This document shows positions 36,753-46,979 of a DNA stretch of 64,000 nt, piece after piece. The stretch lies in the NCBI RefSeq assembly GCF_020524355.2, contig NZ_CP129019.1, positions 1,922,001 to 1,986,000 of the forward strand, read 5' to 3'. The notes below the pieces were generated by a model. It saw nothing but the letters and a program-made list of their open reading frames with translations, had not been told where the DNA came from and ran no database searches. Numbering within the stretch: the stretch's first letter is position 1; the number at the start of each line of letters is the position of its first letter. This DNA comes from Mesobacillus subterraneus (GTDB lineage Bacteria; Bacillota; Bacilli; Bacillales; Cytobacillaceae). A program made the translations under genes and the position numbers.

Positions 36753-38611
36753 GTTTCCTGAAACGCCTGGAAAATGAAATCTTAATCGCAGATGGAGCGA
36801 TTGGTACTCTCCTCCACTCATACGGAGCCGGTACCTGTTTTGAAGAATTGAATATTTCCCATCCTGATGACATCATACGAATTCATAAAGCTTATATAAA
36901 TGCCGGTGCCGATCTTATCCAGACGAACACATACGCAGCCAATTATATAAAACTCGAAAGATATGGACTCGAGGATCAGGTAAAAGAGATTAATAGTGCC
37001 GCAGTGAGACTCGCCCGTCAGGCAGCAGGCACAGATGCATACGTCCTTGGCACGATTGGCGGGAACCGCGGAATAAGACCTTCTGCCCTTCCTATTGAGG
37101 AAATCAAACGAAGCTTCAGGGAGCAGCTCTACTGCCTTCTCCTTGAGGGTGTGGACGGAATATTGCTCGAGACATTTTATGATATGGAAGAAATCGAGAC
37201 GGTGTTGGAGATTGCCCGAAAGGAAACGGACCTTCCAATTATCGCACAGGTATCCCTTCAGGAAATTGGAATCATGCAGGACCAGACTCCGCTTCAGGAA
37301 GTTTTCAATAAACTCGAGGACCTCGGCGCGGATCTAGTCGGCCTTAATTGCAGGCTTGGCCCCCATCATATGATTTCAAGTCTGGAGCAGATAGAGCTGC
37401 CTTCAAAGGCCTTTTTGTCTGCCTATCCCAATGCCGGTTTGCCGGCCTACACTGATGGAAAATTCCATTATGAAGGCGATCCAGAATATTTCAGGAAGTC
37501 AGCCCACAATTTCCGTGAACAGGGTGTCAGGCTGATTGGAGGCTGCTGCGGAACGACTCCTGAACATATTAAAGCATTTGCTGATGAGCTAAAGGGTTTG
37601 CAGCCAGTATCAGACAAGAAAATCCCTGCAAAGAAACCCAAAATTGTTATCACTCCCGTTGATGTAAAAAGGCCCTTAGCTCCACTGCAAAAGGTGGTAA
37701 AAGAACGACAATCGGTTATCGTGGAGCTCGATCCACCTCGAAAGCTGGATACTACTCGATTTTTTGAAGGAGCAAAAGCACTAAAGGATACAGGAATTGA
37801 TGCCTTGACCCTTGCTGATAATTCACTTGCTTCACCAAGGATTTCGAATGCGGCAATCGGGCAGCTTGTGAAAGAAAAAGTCGGCTTGCGCCCGCTAGTG
37901 CATCTAACATGTCGCGACCGCAACATCATAGGACTTCAATCTCATCTAATGGGTTTGCATACACTTGGGCTGCATGACTTGTTAGCCGTAACGGGTGATC
38001 CTGCCCGCGTAGGTGATTTTCCTGGTGCGTCGTCTGTTTTTGACGTCTCTTCCTTCGAATTAATTGAGATGATCAAGCAATTTAATGAAGGCCTCTCCTA
38101 TTCTGGAAAAGATTTAGGACAAAAAGGTGCATTCTCGATCGGTGCTGCTTTCAATCCAAATGTTCGTTCCATCGAGAAAGCCGTTGCAAGAATGGAAAAG
38201 AAAATTCGTGCTGGTGCACATTATTTCATCACCCAGCCAGTTTACTCTGAAAAAATGCTATTAGACGTCCATGAAGCTACAAAGCATATAGATGCTCCTG
38301 TTTATATCGGGCTGATGCCGCTAACGAGCAGCAGAAATGCTGAATTCCTCCATAATGAGGTTCCCGGTATCAAGATTTCACAGGAAATCCTTGACATAAT
38401 GGCGAAATTCGATAATGAACCGCTCCAATCCAAAAAGGAAGGCATAGCGATTACAAAAGGTTTGATTGAGTCTGCAGCAGAATTGTTTAACGGAATCTAT
38501 TTAATTACTCCTTTTATGAACTATGAAATGAGTGTCGAGTTGTCGAGCTACGCGAATGAATACAGCAGCCGTCTTATGAGGAGGAATCAAAATGTCAACC
38601 TTGTTAACTGA
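36749..38611 (+). CDS. yitJ: Bifunctional homocysteine S-methyltransferase / 5,10-methylene-THF reductase (YitJ type)
   Basis: 620-residue fusion. The N-terminal homocysteine methyltransferase barrel (DGAIGTLLHSYG; zinc motif GGCCGTTPEH at ~263) is followed by a MetF-like FAD reductase from ~320 (VELDPPRKLDTTRFFEGAK, LTCRDRN, GDPARVGDFP). It supplies 5-methyl-THF and may remethylate homocysteine. ATG overlaps the metC stop by 4 bases and its 3' end overlaps metH by 20 bp. The fourth enzyme is directly downstream, so the operon covers the whole path from activated homoserine to methionine. Confidence 0.93.
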   Translation: MSFLKRLENEILIADGAIGTLLHSYGAGTCFEELNISHPDDIIRIHKAYINAGADLIQTNTYAANYIKLERYGLEDQVKEINSAAVRLARQAAGTDAYVLGTIGGNRGIRPSALPIEEIKRSFREQLYCLLLEGVDGILLETFYDMEEIETVLEIARKETDLPIIAQVSLQEIGIMQDQTPLQEVFNKLEDLGADLVGLNCRLGPHHMISSLEQIELPSKAFLSAYPNAGLPAYTDGKFHYEGDPEYFRKSAHNFREQGVRLIGGCCGTTPEHIKAFADELKGLQPVSDKKIPAKKPKIVITPVDVKRPLAPLQKVVKERQSVIVELDPPRKLDTTRFFEGAKALKDTGIDALTLADNSLASPRISNAAIGQLVKEKVGLRPLVHLTCRDRNIIGLQSHLMGLHTLGLHDLLAVTGDPARVGDFPGASSVFDVSSFELIEMIKQFNEGLSYSGKDLGQKGAFSIGAAFNPNVRSIEKAVARMEKKIRAGAHYFITQPVYSEKMLLDVHEATKHIDAPVYIGLMPLTSSRNAEFLHNEVPGIKISQEILDIMAKFDNEPLQSKKEGIAITKGLIESAAELFNGIYLITPFMNYEMSVELSSYANEYSSRLMRRNQNVNLVN

Positions 38612-41600
38612 GCAGATGAGAAAAAAGATCCTGATCATGGACGGAGCGATGGGAACGATGCTCCAGCAGGCAGACCTGACTCCGGAGGATTTTGGCGGTG
38701 AAGAATATGAAGGCTGTAATGAAATCCTGAATTTAACTGTACCGGAAGTGATTGAAAAAATACATTGTGAATACTTTGAAGCTGGTGCGGACATCGTTGA
38801 GACCAATACCTTTGGAGCTACAAGACTGGTTCTTGATGAATATGACCTGGGCCACAAAGCGTACGATATTAACAATGTAGCCGCACTGATTGCCAGGAAG
38901 GCGGCCGATGATGCATCCTCTCCCTCACAGCCCCGTTTTGTGGCTGGTTCCATGGGACCGACAACCAAAACACTTAGCGTGACTGGTGGTGCAACCTTCG
39001 AAGAAATGTCTGCTTCCTACGAAGAACAGGCTCTTGGCCTGATTGATGGCAATGTCGACTTGCTATTGCTTGAAACAAGCCAGGATCTGTTGAACGTAAA
39101 AGCAGCTTTTACAGGAATTCAGCGTGCATTTCAAAAAATTGGCAAAGAGCTCCCTCTGATGATCTCTGCCACCATCGAACCAATGGGCACTACACTAGCT
39201 GGCCAGTCAATCGAAGCTTTCTATATTTCAGTCCAGCATATGAATCCGATTGCGATTGGACTGAATTGTGCAACAGGACCGGAATTCATGCAGGAGCATC
39301 TGCGTTCACTGTCCTCCCTTTCCACTTCGGCAGTCAGCTGTTATCCGAACGCGGGCCTGCCTGATGAAGAAGGTCAATATCATGAAACGCCTGATACGCT
39401 CGCTCAGAAGCTCTCCGATTTTGCCCGTGAAGGCTGGCTGAATATTGTCGGTGGCTGCTGTGGAACAACGCCGGCACATATAAAGGCGATTTCTAAAAAA
39501 ATGCAGGGGCACCAGCCAAGGCAGACGGAAGAAAACAAACTGCATATGGTCTCAGGGATCGAGCCATTCATCTATGATGATCCAACATTAAGGCCTATCA
39601 TGGTTGGTGAACGTACGAACGTAATTGGTTCCCGAAAATTCAAACGTCTGATTTCGGAGGGTAAAATAGAAGAAGCAGCAGAAATCGCAAGGGCACAGGT
39701 GAAAAATGGAGCCCATGTCATCGATATTTGCCTGGCTGATCCGGACCGTGATGAGCTTCATGACATGGAAGAATTCATTAAAGAAGTTGTTAAAAAAGTT
39801 AAGGCTCCCCTCGTGATCGATTCAACCGATGATGAAGTAATTGAAAAAGCCCTGAAATATTCTCAGGGTAAGGCGATTATTAATTCTATCAATCTGGAAG
39901 ATGGCGAAGAACGATTCGAGTCTGTTGCCCGCCTCATTCACAAATATGGTGCTGCTGTCGTTGTTGGTACGATTGAAGAAGAGGGAATGGGTGTTTCTGC
40001 TGAAAGGAAATTGGAAATTGCCAAACGATCATACGACTTGCTCGTCAACAAATATAACGTACCGGCACAGGACTTGATTTTTGATCCGCTCGTCTTCCCT
40101 GTCGGCACCGGGGATGAGCAATATATTGGCTCAGCTAAAGCAACAGTAGAGGGAATAAGGTTGATCAAGGAAACTTTCCCAGAAACACAAACAATCCTTG
40201 GAATCAGCAATGTTTCCTTCGGCCTCCCTCCTGTTGGCCGCGAAGTACTAAATTCGGTATTTCTTTATCACTGCACCCAGGCAGGTCTTGACTACGCCAT
40301 TGTGAATACGGAAAAGTTAGAGCGGTTTGCTTCAATCAGTCCTGAAGAAGTTAAAATGGCTGAACAGCTGTTATTCCATACAACAGACGAGACACTTGCG
40401 GATTTCACTGATTTTTACCGGGATAAAAAGAAGGAAATCAAAAGCACCCTGCCTGATATGAAACTAGAAGAAAGACTGTCCTATTATGTGGTTGAAGGTA
40501 CGAAAGAAGGCCTTCATCCAGATCTTGATCTCGCACTGGACATCTACTCTGCCCCATTGGATATCATCAACGGTCCATTGATGGATGGAATGAAAGAAGT
40601 TGGCAGACTGTTCAATGATAACCAGTTGATTGTGGCCGAAGTCCTTCAGAGTGCGGAAGTCATGAAGGTTGCGGTGTCTTATTTAGAGCCACATATGGAG
40701 AAAAATGATACAACCGCTGCAAAGGGAAAGGTACTTCTCGCAACTGTGAAGGGTGACGTTCATGATATCGGCAAAAACCTTGTGGACATTATCCTCAGCA
40801 ATAATGGTTATGATGTAGTCGACCTGGGAATCAAGGTTACGCCAACTGCCCTCATTGAGGCGGTTAAAAAGGAAAAACCGGATATAATAGGGCTCTCAGG
40901 TCTTCTTGTTAAATCCGCCCAGCAGATGGTACTGACTGCCCATGATATGAAGCAAGCAGGGATAGACATTCCGATACTTGTTGGTGGTGCTGCTTTATCA
41001 AGGAAGTTCACAGATTCAAAGATCGCCAAGGAATATGACGGACTTGTATTGTATGCAAAAGATGCGATGAACGGTTTGTCTATCGCGAATCAACTCCGAG
41101 AACATGATGGATATTCACAATTTTTAACGGAACAGAAAGCAAAGCAAGAAGCAGCCGTGAATAAGCAGGATTTCACCCAAGCAGGATGGAAATCTGCCAC
41201 AACCGTTTTGGAGCGTCCCCAAGCGATGGCCAAGGCTCCGGTATTCATTCCGCAGGATACAAAAAGGCATCTTGTTAAATCCTACTCTCTTTCTCATATT
41301 GAACCCTATATCAACCAGCAAATGCTGCTTGGGCATCATCTCGGGTTAAAGGGAAAGGTAGAAAATTTGCTTGCTGAGGGTAATGATAAGGCAGTCAAGC
41401 TATATGAAGTTGTCCAAAGCCTTTTAAAGGAAGCCAAGTTAAATGAGTGGATTAAACCGGCTGCGGTTTATCAGTTCTTCCCTGCCCAGTCTGATGGAAA
41501 CAGGCTTTATATATTTAATCCAGAACAACCTGATCAAATCCTGGAAACCTTTGACTTTCCACGCCAGGAGGTTGCTCCAGGACTTTGCCTGGCCGATTAC

Positions 41601-42044
41601 GTTCGATCCGTGGATGATTCCAAAAAGGATTACGTCGGGATGTTCGCAGTCACAGCAGGTGCAGGAATTCGCCAGACAGCAGTACAACTGAAAAACGATG
41701 GCTGATTCCTGGAAAGCCATGCCCTCCAGGCACTTGCCCTTGAAACGGCAGAAGGGTTCGCCGAATTAATCCACCGCCAAATACGTGATCTATGGGGCTT
41801 TCCAGATACGCCGGATATGACAATGAAAGACCGTTTCGCCGCCAAGTATCAGGGGCAGCGATTCTCATTTGGATATCCTGCATGCCCAGATTTGGAAGAT
41901 CAACGTAAACTCTTCAACTTGATTGAACCAGAAGATATTGGTATTAATTTGACTGATGGATACATGATGGAACCTGAGGCATCAGTTACGGCTATTGTTT
42001 TTTCTCATCCAGAGGCAAGGTATTTCAATGTGATGAAAAACTAG
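38592..42044 (+). pseudogene. metH: MetH: cobalamin-dependent methionine synthase with an in-frame TGA
   Basis: 1150 codons. Domains: homocysteine-binding (zinc motif GGCCGTTPAH at ~290), pterin-binding (~330-600), cobalamin-binding with DVHDIGKN (~722), and the activation domain from ~900. ATG follows GAGGAGGAATCAAA inside yitJ. Codon 1038 at 41703-41705 is TGA (DG-stop-FLESHALQALALETAE). The same frame then continues without loss through the SAM motif RFSFGYPACPDLEDQ to TAG at 42042. Truncated product would keep methyl transfer but lack SAM-dependent reactivation. Nonsense mutation, paired sequencing errors, or UGA readthrough are possible; selenocysteine is not expected in MetH. Confidence 0.88.
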
Positions 42045-42059
42045 TAGAATAGACGTTTC

Positions 42060-42089
42060 AGCAAGAGGGCTTTTCCCCTCTTGCTTTTT
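42060..42089 (+). terminator. Terminator of the methionine operon
   Basis: GCAAGAGGG...CCCTCTTGC hairpin plus TTTTT, 16 bp after the full-length metH stop, which also supports that stop as the natural end of the gene. Confidence 0.88.
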
Positions 42090-42190
42090 CCTATTTTCTA
42101 ATTTTTTTATTAAAGGTTGGCTTTAAAAATGGATAAATAATCACTTATTGGTAAATATTATTTCCATGAAGAAATCCTGGAGGTTTTTTT

Positions 42191-42409
42191 ATGGAATACC
42201 AACATAACATGGAGTTTGAAATCCGAAATGGTTTTTTACCGAATATGAACAATTCAGACAGATTGAAGGTTTTAGAGGTTTCAGACAGCAGCGTGATCAT
42301 AAAAATGAACAAAGCGGAGAATCGAAGTGTTTTTCCAGTGGATAATTTTGATTATTGGATTAAACGCGGCTTATTAGTGAATGTAAATGAAAAGAGACGT
42401 ACATCCTAA
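42191..42409 (+). CDS. Small protein of unknown function
   Basis: 72 residues, not recognised. ATG after TGGAGGTTTTTTT, a strong ribosome binding site, and a terminator after it make it a credible gene. The middle (RLKVLEVSDSSVIIKMNK) alternates like beta-strands; the C-terminus is basic (NVNEKRRTS). There is no signal peptide or membrane helix. It stands alone between metH and convergent membrane-protein genes. Confidence 0.65.
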   Translation: MEYQHNMEFEIRNGFLPNMNNSDRLKVLEVSDSSVIIKMNKAENRSVFPVDNFDYWIKRGLLVNVNEKRRTS

Positions 42410-42414
42410 ACATG

Positions 42415-42449
42415 AAAACAGCGGAGTGATTTCACCCGCTGTTTTCTTT
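42415..42449. terminator. Bidirectional terminator
   Basis: AAAACAGCGG...CCGCTGTTTT with inner GTG/CAC pairing, shared by convergent small genes. Confidence 0.85.
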
Positions 42450-42806
42450 AGTTATGCTGCTAATGAAAATAATCCCTGAGGCAATCATTGATATTTGAAA
42501 CGTAGAATATGTTCCTATCATAAAATCCCGCACAGGATAAGAAGTCGGAATGAACCAGAAGAATGAAAAATAGATCAATGGCAGGGTCATGAAAATATTC
42601 TTAAACCAGTTGAATCTCCATTCCCCTTCCTTTTGATATTCCTTCAATAACCCTGGGATTCCAAGATAAACTCCAAGAGGAAAATATAAAATAGTAGCAA
42701 GAATACTCCAGGGATAGAGTCTAAAGGTTTCCATTCCGATATTTTCAAATTTTTGCTGGAGGTTTCCAATCACAATCAGCAAAATAATAAAACCTGTCAA
42801 ATACAA
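42432..42806 (-). CDS. Small four-helix membrane protein, unknown
   Basis: 124+ residues with four hydrophobic segments (YLTGFIILLIVIG, WSILATILYFPLGVYLG, NIFMTLPLIYFSFFWF, and ISMIASGIIFISS). Not recognised. The start is uncertain. TTG at 42806 has AAGG six bases upstream, but the codons before it still read KIIRYLL, as in a typical membrane-protein N-terminus, so the true start may be a few codons upstream and obscured. It lies 11 bp after the 51-residue gene and is likely co-transcribed with it. Confidence 0.6.
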   Translation of the reverse strand: MYLTGFIILLIVIGNLQQKFENIGMETFRLYPWSILATILYFPLGVYLGIPGLLKEYQKEGEWRFNWFKNIFMTLPLIYFSFFWFIPTSYPVRDFMIGTYSTFQISMIASGIIFISSITKENSG

Positions 42807-42817
42807 TAAATACCTTA

Positions 42818-42973
42818 TTATTTTGATTTATTCTCCCTCCTTAACGAGTTAATCCACTGAAGCTTAGTGAAATCTGGATAAAGCTTATATGTTTCTCTAA
42901 AATCATCTTTCCGCTTCATTTCTTCCTTCTTTGTATTCCAGATATATTCTAAAGCTAAGTAATTAAAATCCAT
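42818..42973 (-). CDS. 51-residue charged small protein
   Basis: ATG at 42973 follows AAGGGAGGCGAACAAT. The product MDFNYLALEYIWNTKKEEMK then KDDFRETYKLYPDFTKLQWI is helical and highly charged and ends RRENKSK. Not recognised. It lies directly upstream of the membrane protein gene and probably forms a two-gene unit with it. Confidence 0.55.
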   Translation of the reverse strand: MDFNYLALEYIWNTKKEEMKRKDDFRETYKLYPDFTKLQWINSLRRENKSK

Positions 42974-43083
42974 ATTGTTCGCCTCCCTTGTTCTTAATTC
43001 AAGAATAAGGGAATTCAATAATGGAAACATTCACCATCAGATTGATTCTTTCTACGCCTTTTGGCGGAATTGCTTTAAGACTG

Positions 43084-44095
43084 TTAAATGCCTTTTTTCA
43101 TTTGTGCTTCGTACACTTTTGATGTTCTCACTTCTACGGTCAAAGTACCTTTTCCTATTATTGCTTTCAGTAAAAGTGGTACGCCTGTTGTGTTTTCGAA
43201 CTTAAAATCCTTCCCTCCATAGGATACTGTAGCGTCCCTTCCTTCTGGAACATAGCCAACAGATAGAGAATGATGATGCTTCTCCACATATCCAACACCA
43301 AGAACATCAACAGCATTATATAAAGTAGAAGAAGTCTGGCAAATGCCGCCTCCTATCCCCATGACCAGCTTTTTGTTGACAATTTCTTCAGCAGGCTGAT
43401 ATCCATGGGCTTCATCACTCGGACCGACAGTTGTGTTAAAGGAAAACACATCCCCTACGCCCAGAATCACATTGTTAATTGCTTCCGCTGACAGCTCAAT
43501 GTTCTTTGTTCTGCCTGCAACCCCAGCGTTAAAATAAGTTGTATACTTCCCAACAATAACCTCGCCGAGCTGGGCAGCATCATTGAATTCATATGCGCTT
43601 GCCGTTACATAAAGTGGAAGCTCTACGTTTCCTCCTTTTTCTGAAGCCAGGATGATACTTTCAACCAGCTCTGCTTCCTCCAGAATAATCAAAGGTGTCC
43701 CTTTAATCACCTGGCCATCTGGGCCCAGTTTATCCGGAATCATCCTCTGGTCGTATCCAGTTGTCGTCCCTCCGCCGCGAGCCAACTCTCGGGGCCCATT
43801 TCTCCAATTCCGCTTTATACTTTTCATTGTCAATTCCGTAACCCATCTCCGCCGGTGTAAGAGATCGAATCACTTGTTGATTCACAGGATCGATCACATT
43901 TACTACAATAGGTTGAACCTCTTCTTCTTCAACAGGATCCTTTTCTTCATTAGCATTTCCCTTTTCTTGCTCGCCCTCCTGTTCAATGACCTTATTCACT
44001 TTCTCAACTTTCTTTGCAGTAGGTTCCGAACAGCCAACCAATCCAATGAATACCGCAACAACCAACAGCCAAATTATCCTCATATTTCTATCCAT
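43084..44095 (-). pseudogene. VanW-family lipoprotein, frameshifted
   Basis: ATG at 44095 after GGGGGTCAC opens a lipoprotein signal (IIWLLVVAVFIGLVGCSE, lipobox LVGC), then an acidic linker with EEEE. A frame break at GGGG 43791-43794 separates KYKAELEKWA from RELARGGGTTTGYDQRM; one base fewer restores it. The remainder is a VanW domain: NAGVAGRTKNIELSAEAIN, GDVFSFNTTVGP, MGIGGGICQTSSTLYNA and HHHSLSVGYVPEGRDATV. Found on surface-anchored or lipoproteins; precise role unknown. The 1-bp break in a homopolymer favours a sequence error. Confidence 0.85.
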
Positions 44096-44268
44096 GTGAC
44101 CCCCATCATTCCTCTATATATTAAAAATCAACATTTCATTATATTCAGGAATACTTTTCCATATTTCATAAAAGTACTCTCCAAAATAAAAATTAGTGCT
44201 TAAGTCTTCACATATCAAAGAAAAAAAGATAAAATACATATAAACCAATAAGAAAGGTCGGATTTAAC

Positions 44269-44700
44269 ATGACTACTGAGATTCGCTCAATTCCACAGCC
44301 TTTAGTAAGAACAAATCAGTGGTTCATTGTCATAAGTGTTCTAATAACCTGGTTAACAGGTATTGAATGGATATTAACTCTGCCACTGCTCGCTGGAGTT
44401 TCGGGACTGCTATTTGGATATAATCCTGTAATGCGAATAGCCAGACATTTCCTGCGAAAACAACCGTCAGATTATATACCCGAAGACTGGGAACAACAGC
44501 AGTTCAATCAAAAAATCGCTGTTGTCTGCTTAGCAGGCGGACTCATTTCCTATGCAAGCGGATTAACAGCATTTGGACTTATATTTACAGCTATGGTAGC
44601 GTTAGCCGCTTTTGTAGCCATCCTCGGATTTTGTATAGGCTGCTTCATTCGTTTTCAATGGTCCAAATACAAATCAAAAAGACCTGCAACAAATTCTTAA
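44269..44700 (+). CDS. DUF4395 membrane protein
   Basis: 143 residues with four membrane helices arranged in two pairs (VISVLITWLTGIEWILTLPLL; KIAVVCLAGGLISYASGL). It contains the DUF4395 feature GYNPVMRIAR and ends in GFCIGCFIRFQWSK with two Cys. The family is uncharacterised; in other bacteria it can be near thioredoxin-like or rhodanese genes, but none is seen here. ATG follows AAGAAAGGTCGGATTTAAC. Confidence 0.8.
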   Translation: MTTEIRSIPQPLVRTNQWFIVISVLITWLTGIEWILTLPLLAGVSGLLFGYNPVMRIARHFLRKQPSDYIPEDWEQQQFNQKIAVVCLAGGLISYASGLTAFGLIFTAMVALAAFVAILGFCIGCFIRFQWSKYKSKRPATNS

Positions 44701-44739
44701 GAGGGACCCATTTTTATTACTGGGTCTCTTCTTTTTTTG
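44698..44739. terminator. Bidirectional terminator
   Basis: GAGGGACCCA...TGGGTCTCTT hairpin then CTTTTTTT, between convergent DUF4395 and DinB-like genes. Confidence 0.8.
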
Positions 44740-45271
44740 AAATCTCCATCATTTTTTCGTTGAATTGCTGTGAGTGACCTTTAGGAATACTTAGTGTTTT
44801 CCAATTCTCTTTCTTGATCATCTTCGCAATATAAACAATCTGCCCGCCATGGGCTGCTTGATGGACAATTTGTCGCTGGATGGCTTCAATGGCGAAGTGT
44901 GGTTCTTTTCTAATATAGACTGTTTGTTCCAAGTCCTTTTCAGCTAACTGTGAAAGCGTCTCAAAAAGCACGTTCCATCCTTCATTCCAATGAAATAGCA
45001 AATCCTCCCTCGTGGAAAATGCTCCCTCAAATTCCCCATCCCTATTACGGTCAGGCTTTTCGCCATCGGTTGTTAAAAAGTCCCTGAACCTTGATTTAAG
45101 ATTGCCGCTCATATGCTTGGCGATCACGACAATACTGTTAGTATCTTCGTTTGGAGAATAGTGAAGCTGCTCTAAATCCAATTGCTCCATCGCTCTTTCT
45201 GCCTGATTTTTAATGCTTTTGAAATTTTCAATGGCCAACTTTAAATAACTCAAATTCCCCACCTCCTTCAT
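44717..45271 (-). CDS. DinB-superfamily DUF1572 protein
   Basis: 184-residue four-helix-bundle protein of the DinB/YfiT type (DUF1572). Putative metal-binding His are in VVIAKHMSGNLKSRF and RQIVHQAAHGGQIVYIAKMI. Such proteins are often metal-dependent thiol S-transferases; the substrate is unknown. The start is probably at MKEVGNL (45271), or a few codons in at LSYLK. Terminator shared with DUF4395. Confidence 0.8.
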   Translation of the reverse strand: MKEVGNLSYLKLAIENFKSIKNQAERAMEQLDLEQLHYSPNEDTNSIVVIAKHMSGNLKSRFRDFLTTDGEKPDRNRDGEFEGAFSTREDLLFHWNEGWNVLFETLSQLAEKDLEQTVYIRKEPHFAIEAIQRQIVHQAAHGGQIVYIAKMIKKENWKTLSIPKGHSQQFNEKMMEISKKEETQ

Positions 45272-45401
45272 TTAATATTCCTCCTAAAGAAATAGATTCC
45301 TTCTATCTTTTTCCATAATAAGGATAAATTTTTATCAATGATTCTTTTAAATCCTGATAAAAACAACCCGATTATTGTTGTTACATACTTTTACATCGCA
45401 T

Positions 45402-45432
45402 AAAAAAAGTGAGATTCCCAGGGGAATCTCAC
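45402..45432 (-). terminator. Terminator of the MATE gene
   Basis: GTGAGATTCCC-CTG-GGAATCTCAC then TTTTTTT on the minus strand. Confidence 0.88.
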
Positions 45433-45438
45433 ACATTT

Positions 45439-46806
45439 TTATACAACCTCAGCCAAGTTACCGTTAAAACGATGTTTTTGGATGAATATCAATCTGAGCG
45501 ACAAGGATATTCCGGCAGCAAGTAATCCGATGGTCAGTCCTACCCAATAACCTGAAGCTCCAAGGCTGGTATTATGGGCCAGCAGATAGCCGACCGGCAG
45601 ACAGATGAGCCAGTAGGCAATCAAAGTGATAATAAAGGAAATATTCACGTCTTTGTACCCGCGCAATGCTGCGAGTGCAGTCGCCTGGATCGCGTCAGAT
45701 ATCATGAAAAACAAGGCATATATCAAAAACTGTCCAGTTAAAGCAACTACTGCTGGTTCATTTGAATAAAGCCCTGCTACCTCATAACGGAACAGCACCA
45801 AGAGCAGTCCTGCCCCTACCGCTATAATGGCACCGAGATAAATCCCCATCCAGCTGTATGCTTTGGCATCATTATAACGGCCAGCACCGACTTCGAACCC
45901 GACCAAAACAGTTTGTGCCATAGAGATACTCATTGGAATCATATACAGGAAAGATACTATATTTAAAGCTGATTGATAGGCAGCAATCGTCGTGATATTG
46001 AATTTACTGATCATGATCGTGACGACGGCAAACATGCTAGTTTCAAAAAAAATCGATAACCCCATAGGGACTCCGATTTTCAAAATCTCCTTCACTTTCT
46101 CACCGGAAAACTCCTTAAAGTATTCTAAACCGACAAAATCCGAGAATGGCTTTTGCTTGATAATGACCACTGCAGTCATGCCCGCAATCACATAATAAGT
46201 AATCGATGTGGCATAACCAGCACCAGCTCCACCCAATTCTGGAAAGCCCCAGTGTCCGAAAATCAGGACATAGTTCAAGAAGAAGTTGATTGGCAACGAC
46301 ATCAGAAGGATATACATAACCACTCTTGTTTTTCCGAGAGCGTAAATAAATGATCTTAATACGTTAAAAATAAACAATGGGATGATACCAAAACTTAAGC
46401 CTGCCAAATAGCGATAGGCCGTTTCATGAACACTTCCAGGCAAGTTCATCGCCGTTAATATTGGATTGAGCAGAAATACTCCCAAAATGATAACAAGTAC
46501 TGCAATGATTAACGCCAGATAAATTCCGTGAGTGAGGATCGATGATACTTCTTTTCCCTTCTTTTCACCAAAACGCTGTGCTGCAATTGGCGAAACAGCA
46601 AGAAGTATCCCGCTGAGTCCAGTGAAGACCGGGCTCCAAATCGAGGATCCGATTGCTACACCAGCAAGGTCTGAAGAATTATATTTCCCTGACAGGATGG
46701 TATTGAAAAAGACCATTGAAAACATCCCTAATTGTGTAATCAAGATCGGAATGAGCATGACAAAAATCTGTTTTATTTTTTCCTTTGTCGAAAAAGTCTG
46801 GTACAT
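45439..46806 (-). CDS. MATE family efflux transporter
   Basis: 455 residues with 12 membrane helices in two homologous halves; the N-half shows MFSMVFFNTILSGKYNSSDLAGVAIGSSIW and the C-half repeats the pattern after KILKIGVPMGLSIFFETSMF. Exports cationic drugs or metabolites with a Na+ or H+ gradient. ATG at 46806 follows AAGGAGTACAACG. Monocistronic, with a strong terminator; no adjacent regulator. Confidence 0.9.
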   Translation of the reverse strand: MYQTFSTKEKIKQIFVMLIPILITQLGMFSMVFFNTILSGKYNSSDLAGVAIGSSIWSPVFTGLSGILLAVSPIAAQRFGEKKGKEVSSILTHGIYLALIIAVLVIILGVFLLNPILTAMNLPGSVHETAYRYLAGLSFGIIPLFIFNVLRSFIYALGKTRVVMYILLMSLPINFFLNYVLIFGHWGFPELGGAGAGYATSITYYVIAGMTAVVIIKQKPFSDFVGLEYFKEFSGEKVKEILKIGVPMGLSIFFETSMFAVVTIMISKFNITTIAAYQSALNIVSFLYMIPMSISMAQTVLVGFEVGAGRYNDAKAYSWMGIYLGAIIAVGAGLLLVLFRYEVAGLYSNEPAVVALTGQFLIYALFFMISDAIQATALAALRGYKDVNISFIITLIAYWLICLPVGYLLAHNTSLGASGYWVGLTIGLLAAGISLSLRLIFIQKHRFNGNLAEVV

Positions 46807-46979
46807 CGTTGTACTCCTTGAATATATTAATTATATAATTATAACAAAATACTGAGCCGATAATGGGAGTTTTTTCGGATTCCTAAATAGTATCACTATT
46901 TTAAAAAATGGAAATACCCCCCTGATTATTTCCTTGAGTATCCTTGATACAATAGAAGTATATCGAGGAGTGAACCAAC

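Noticed and set aside
37468..37929. 153-codon minus-strand frame within yitJ
   Set aside because: Antisense shadow of a conserved bifunctional enzyme gene.
41703..41705. Selenocysteine codon in metH
   Set aside because: MetH is not a known selenoprotein, aligned enzymes as I recall them have no Cys here, and no selenocysteine genes are seen.
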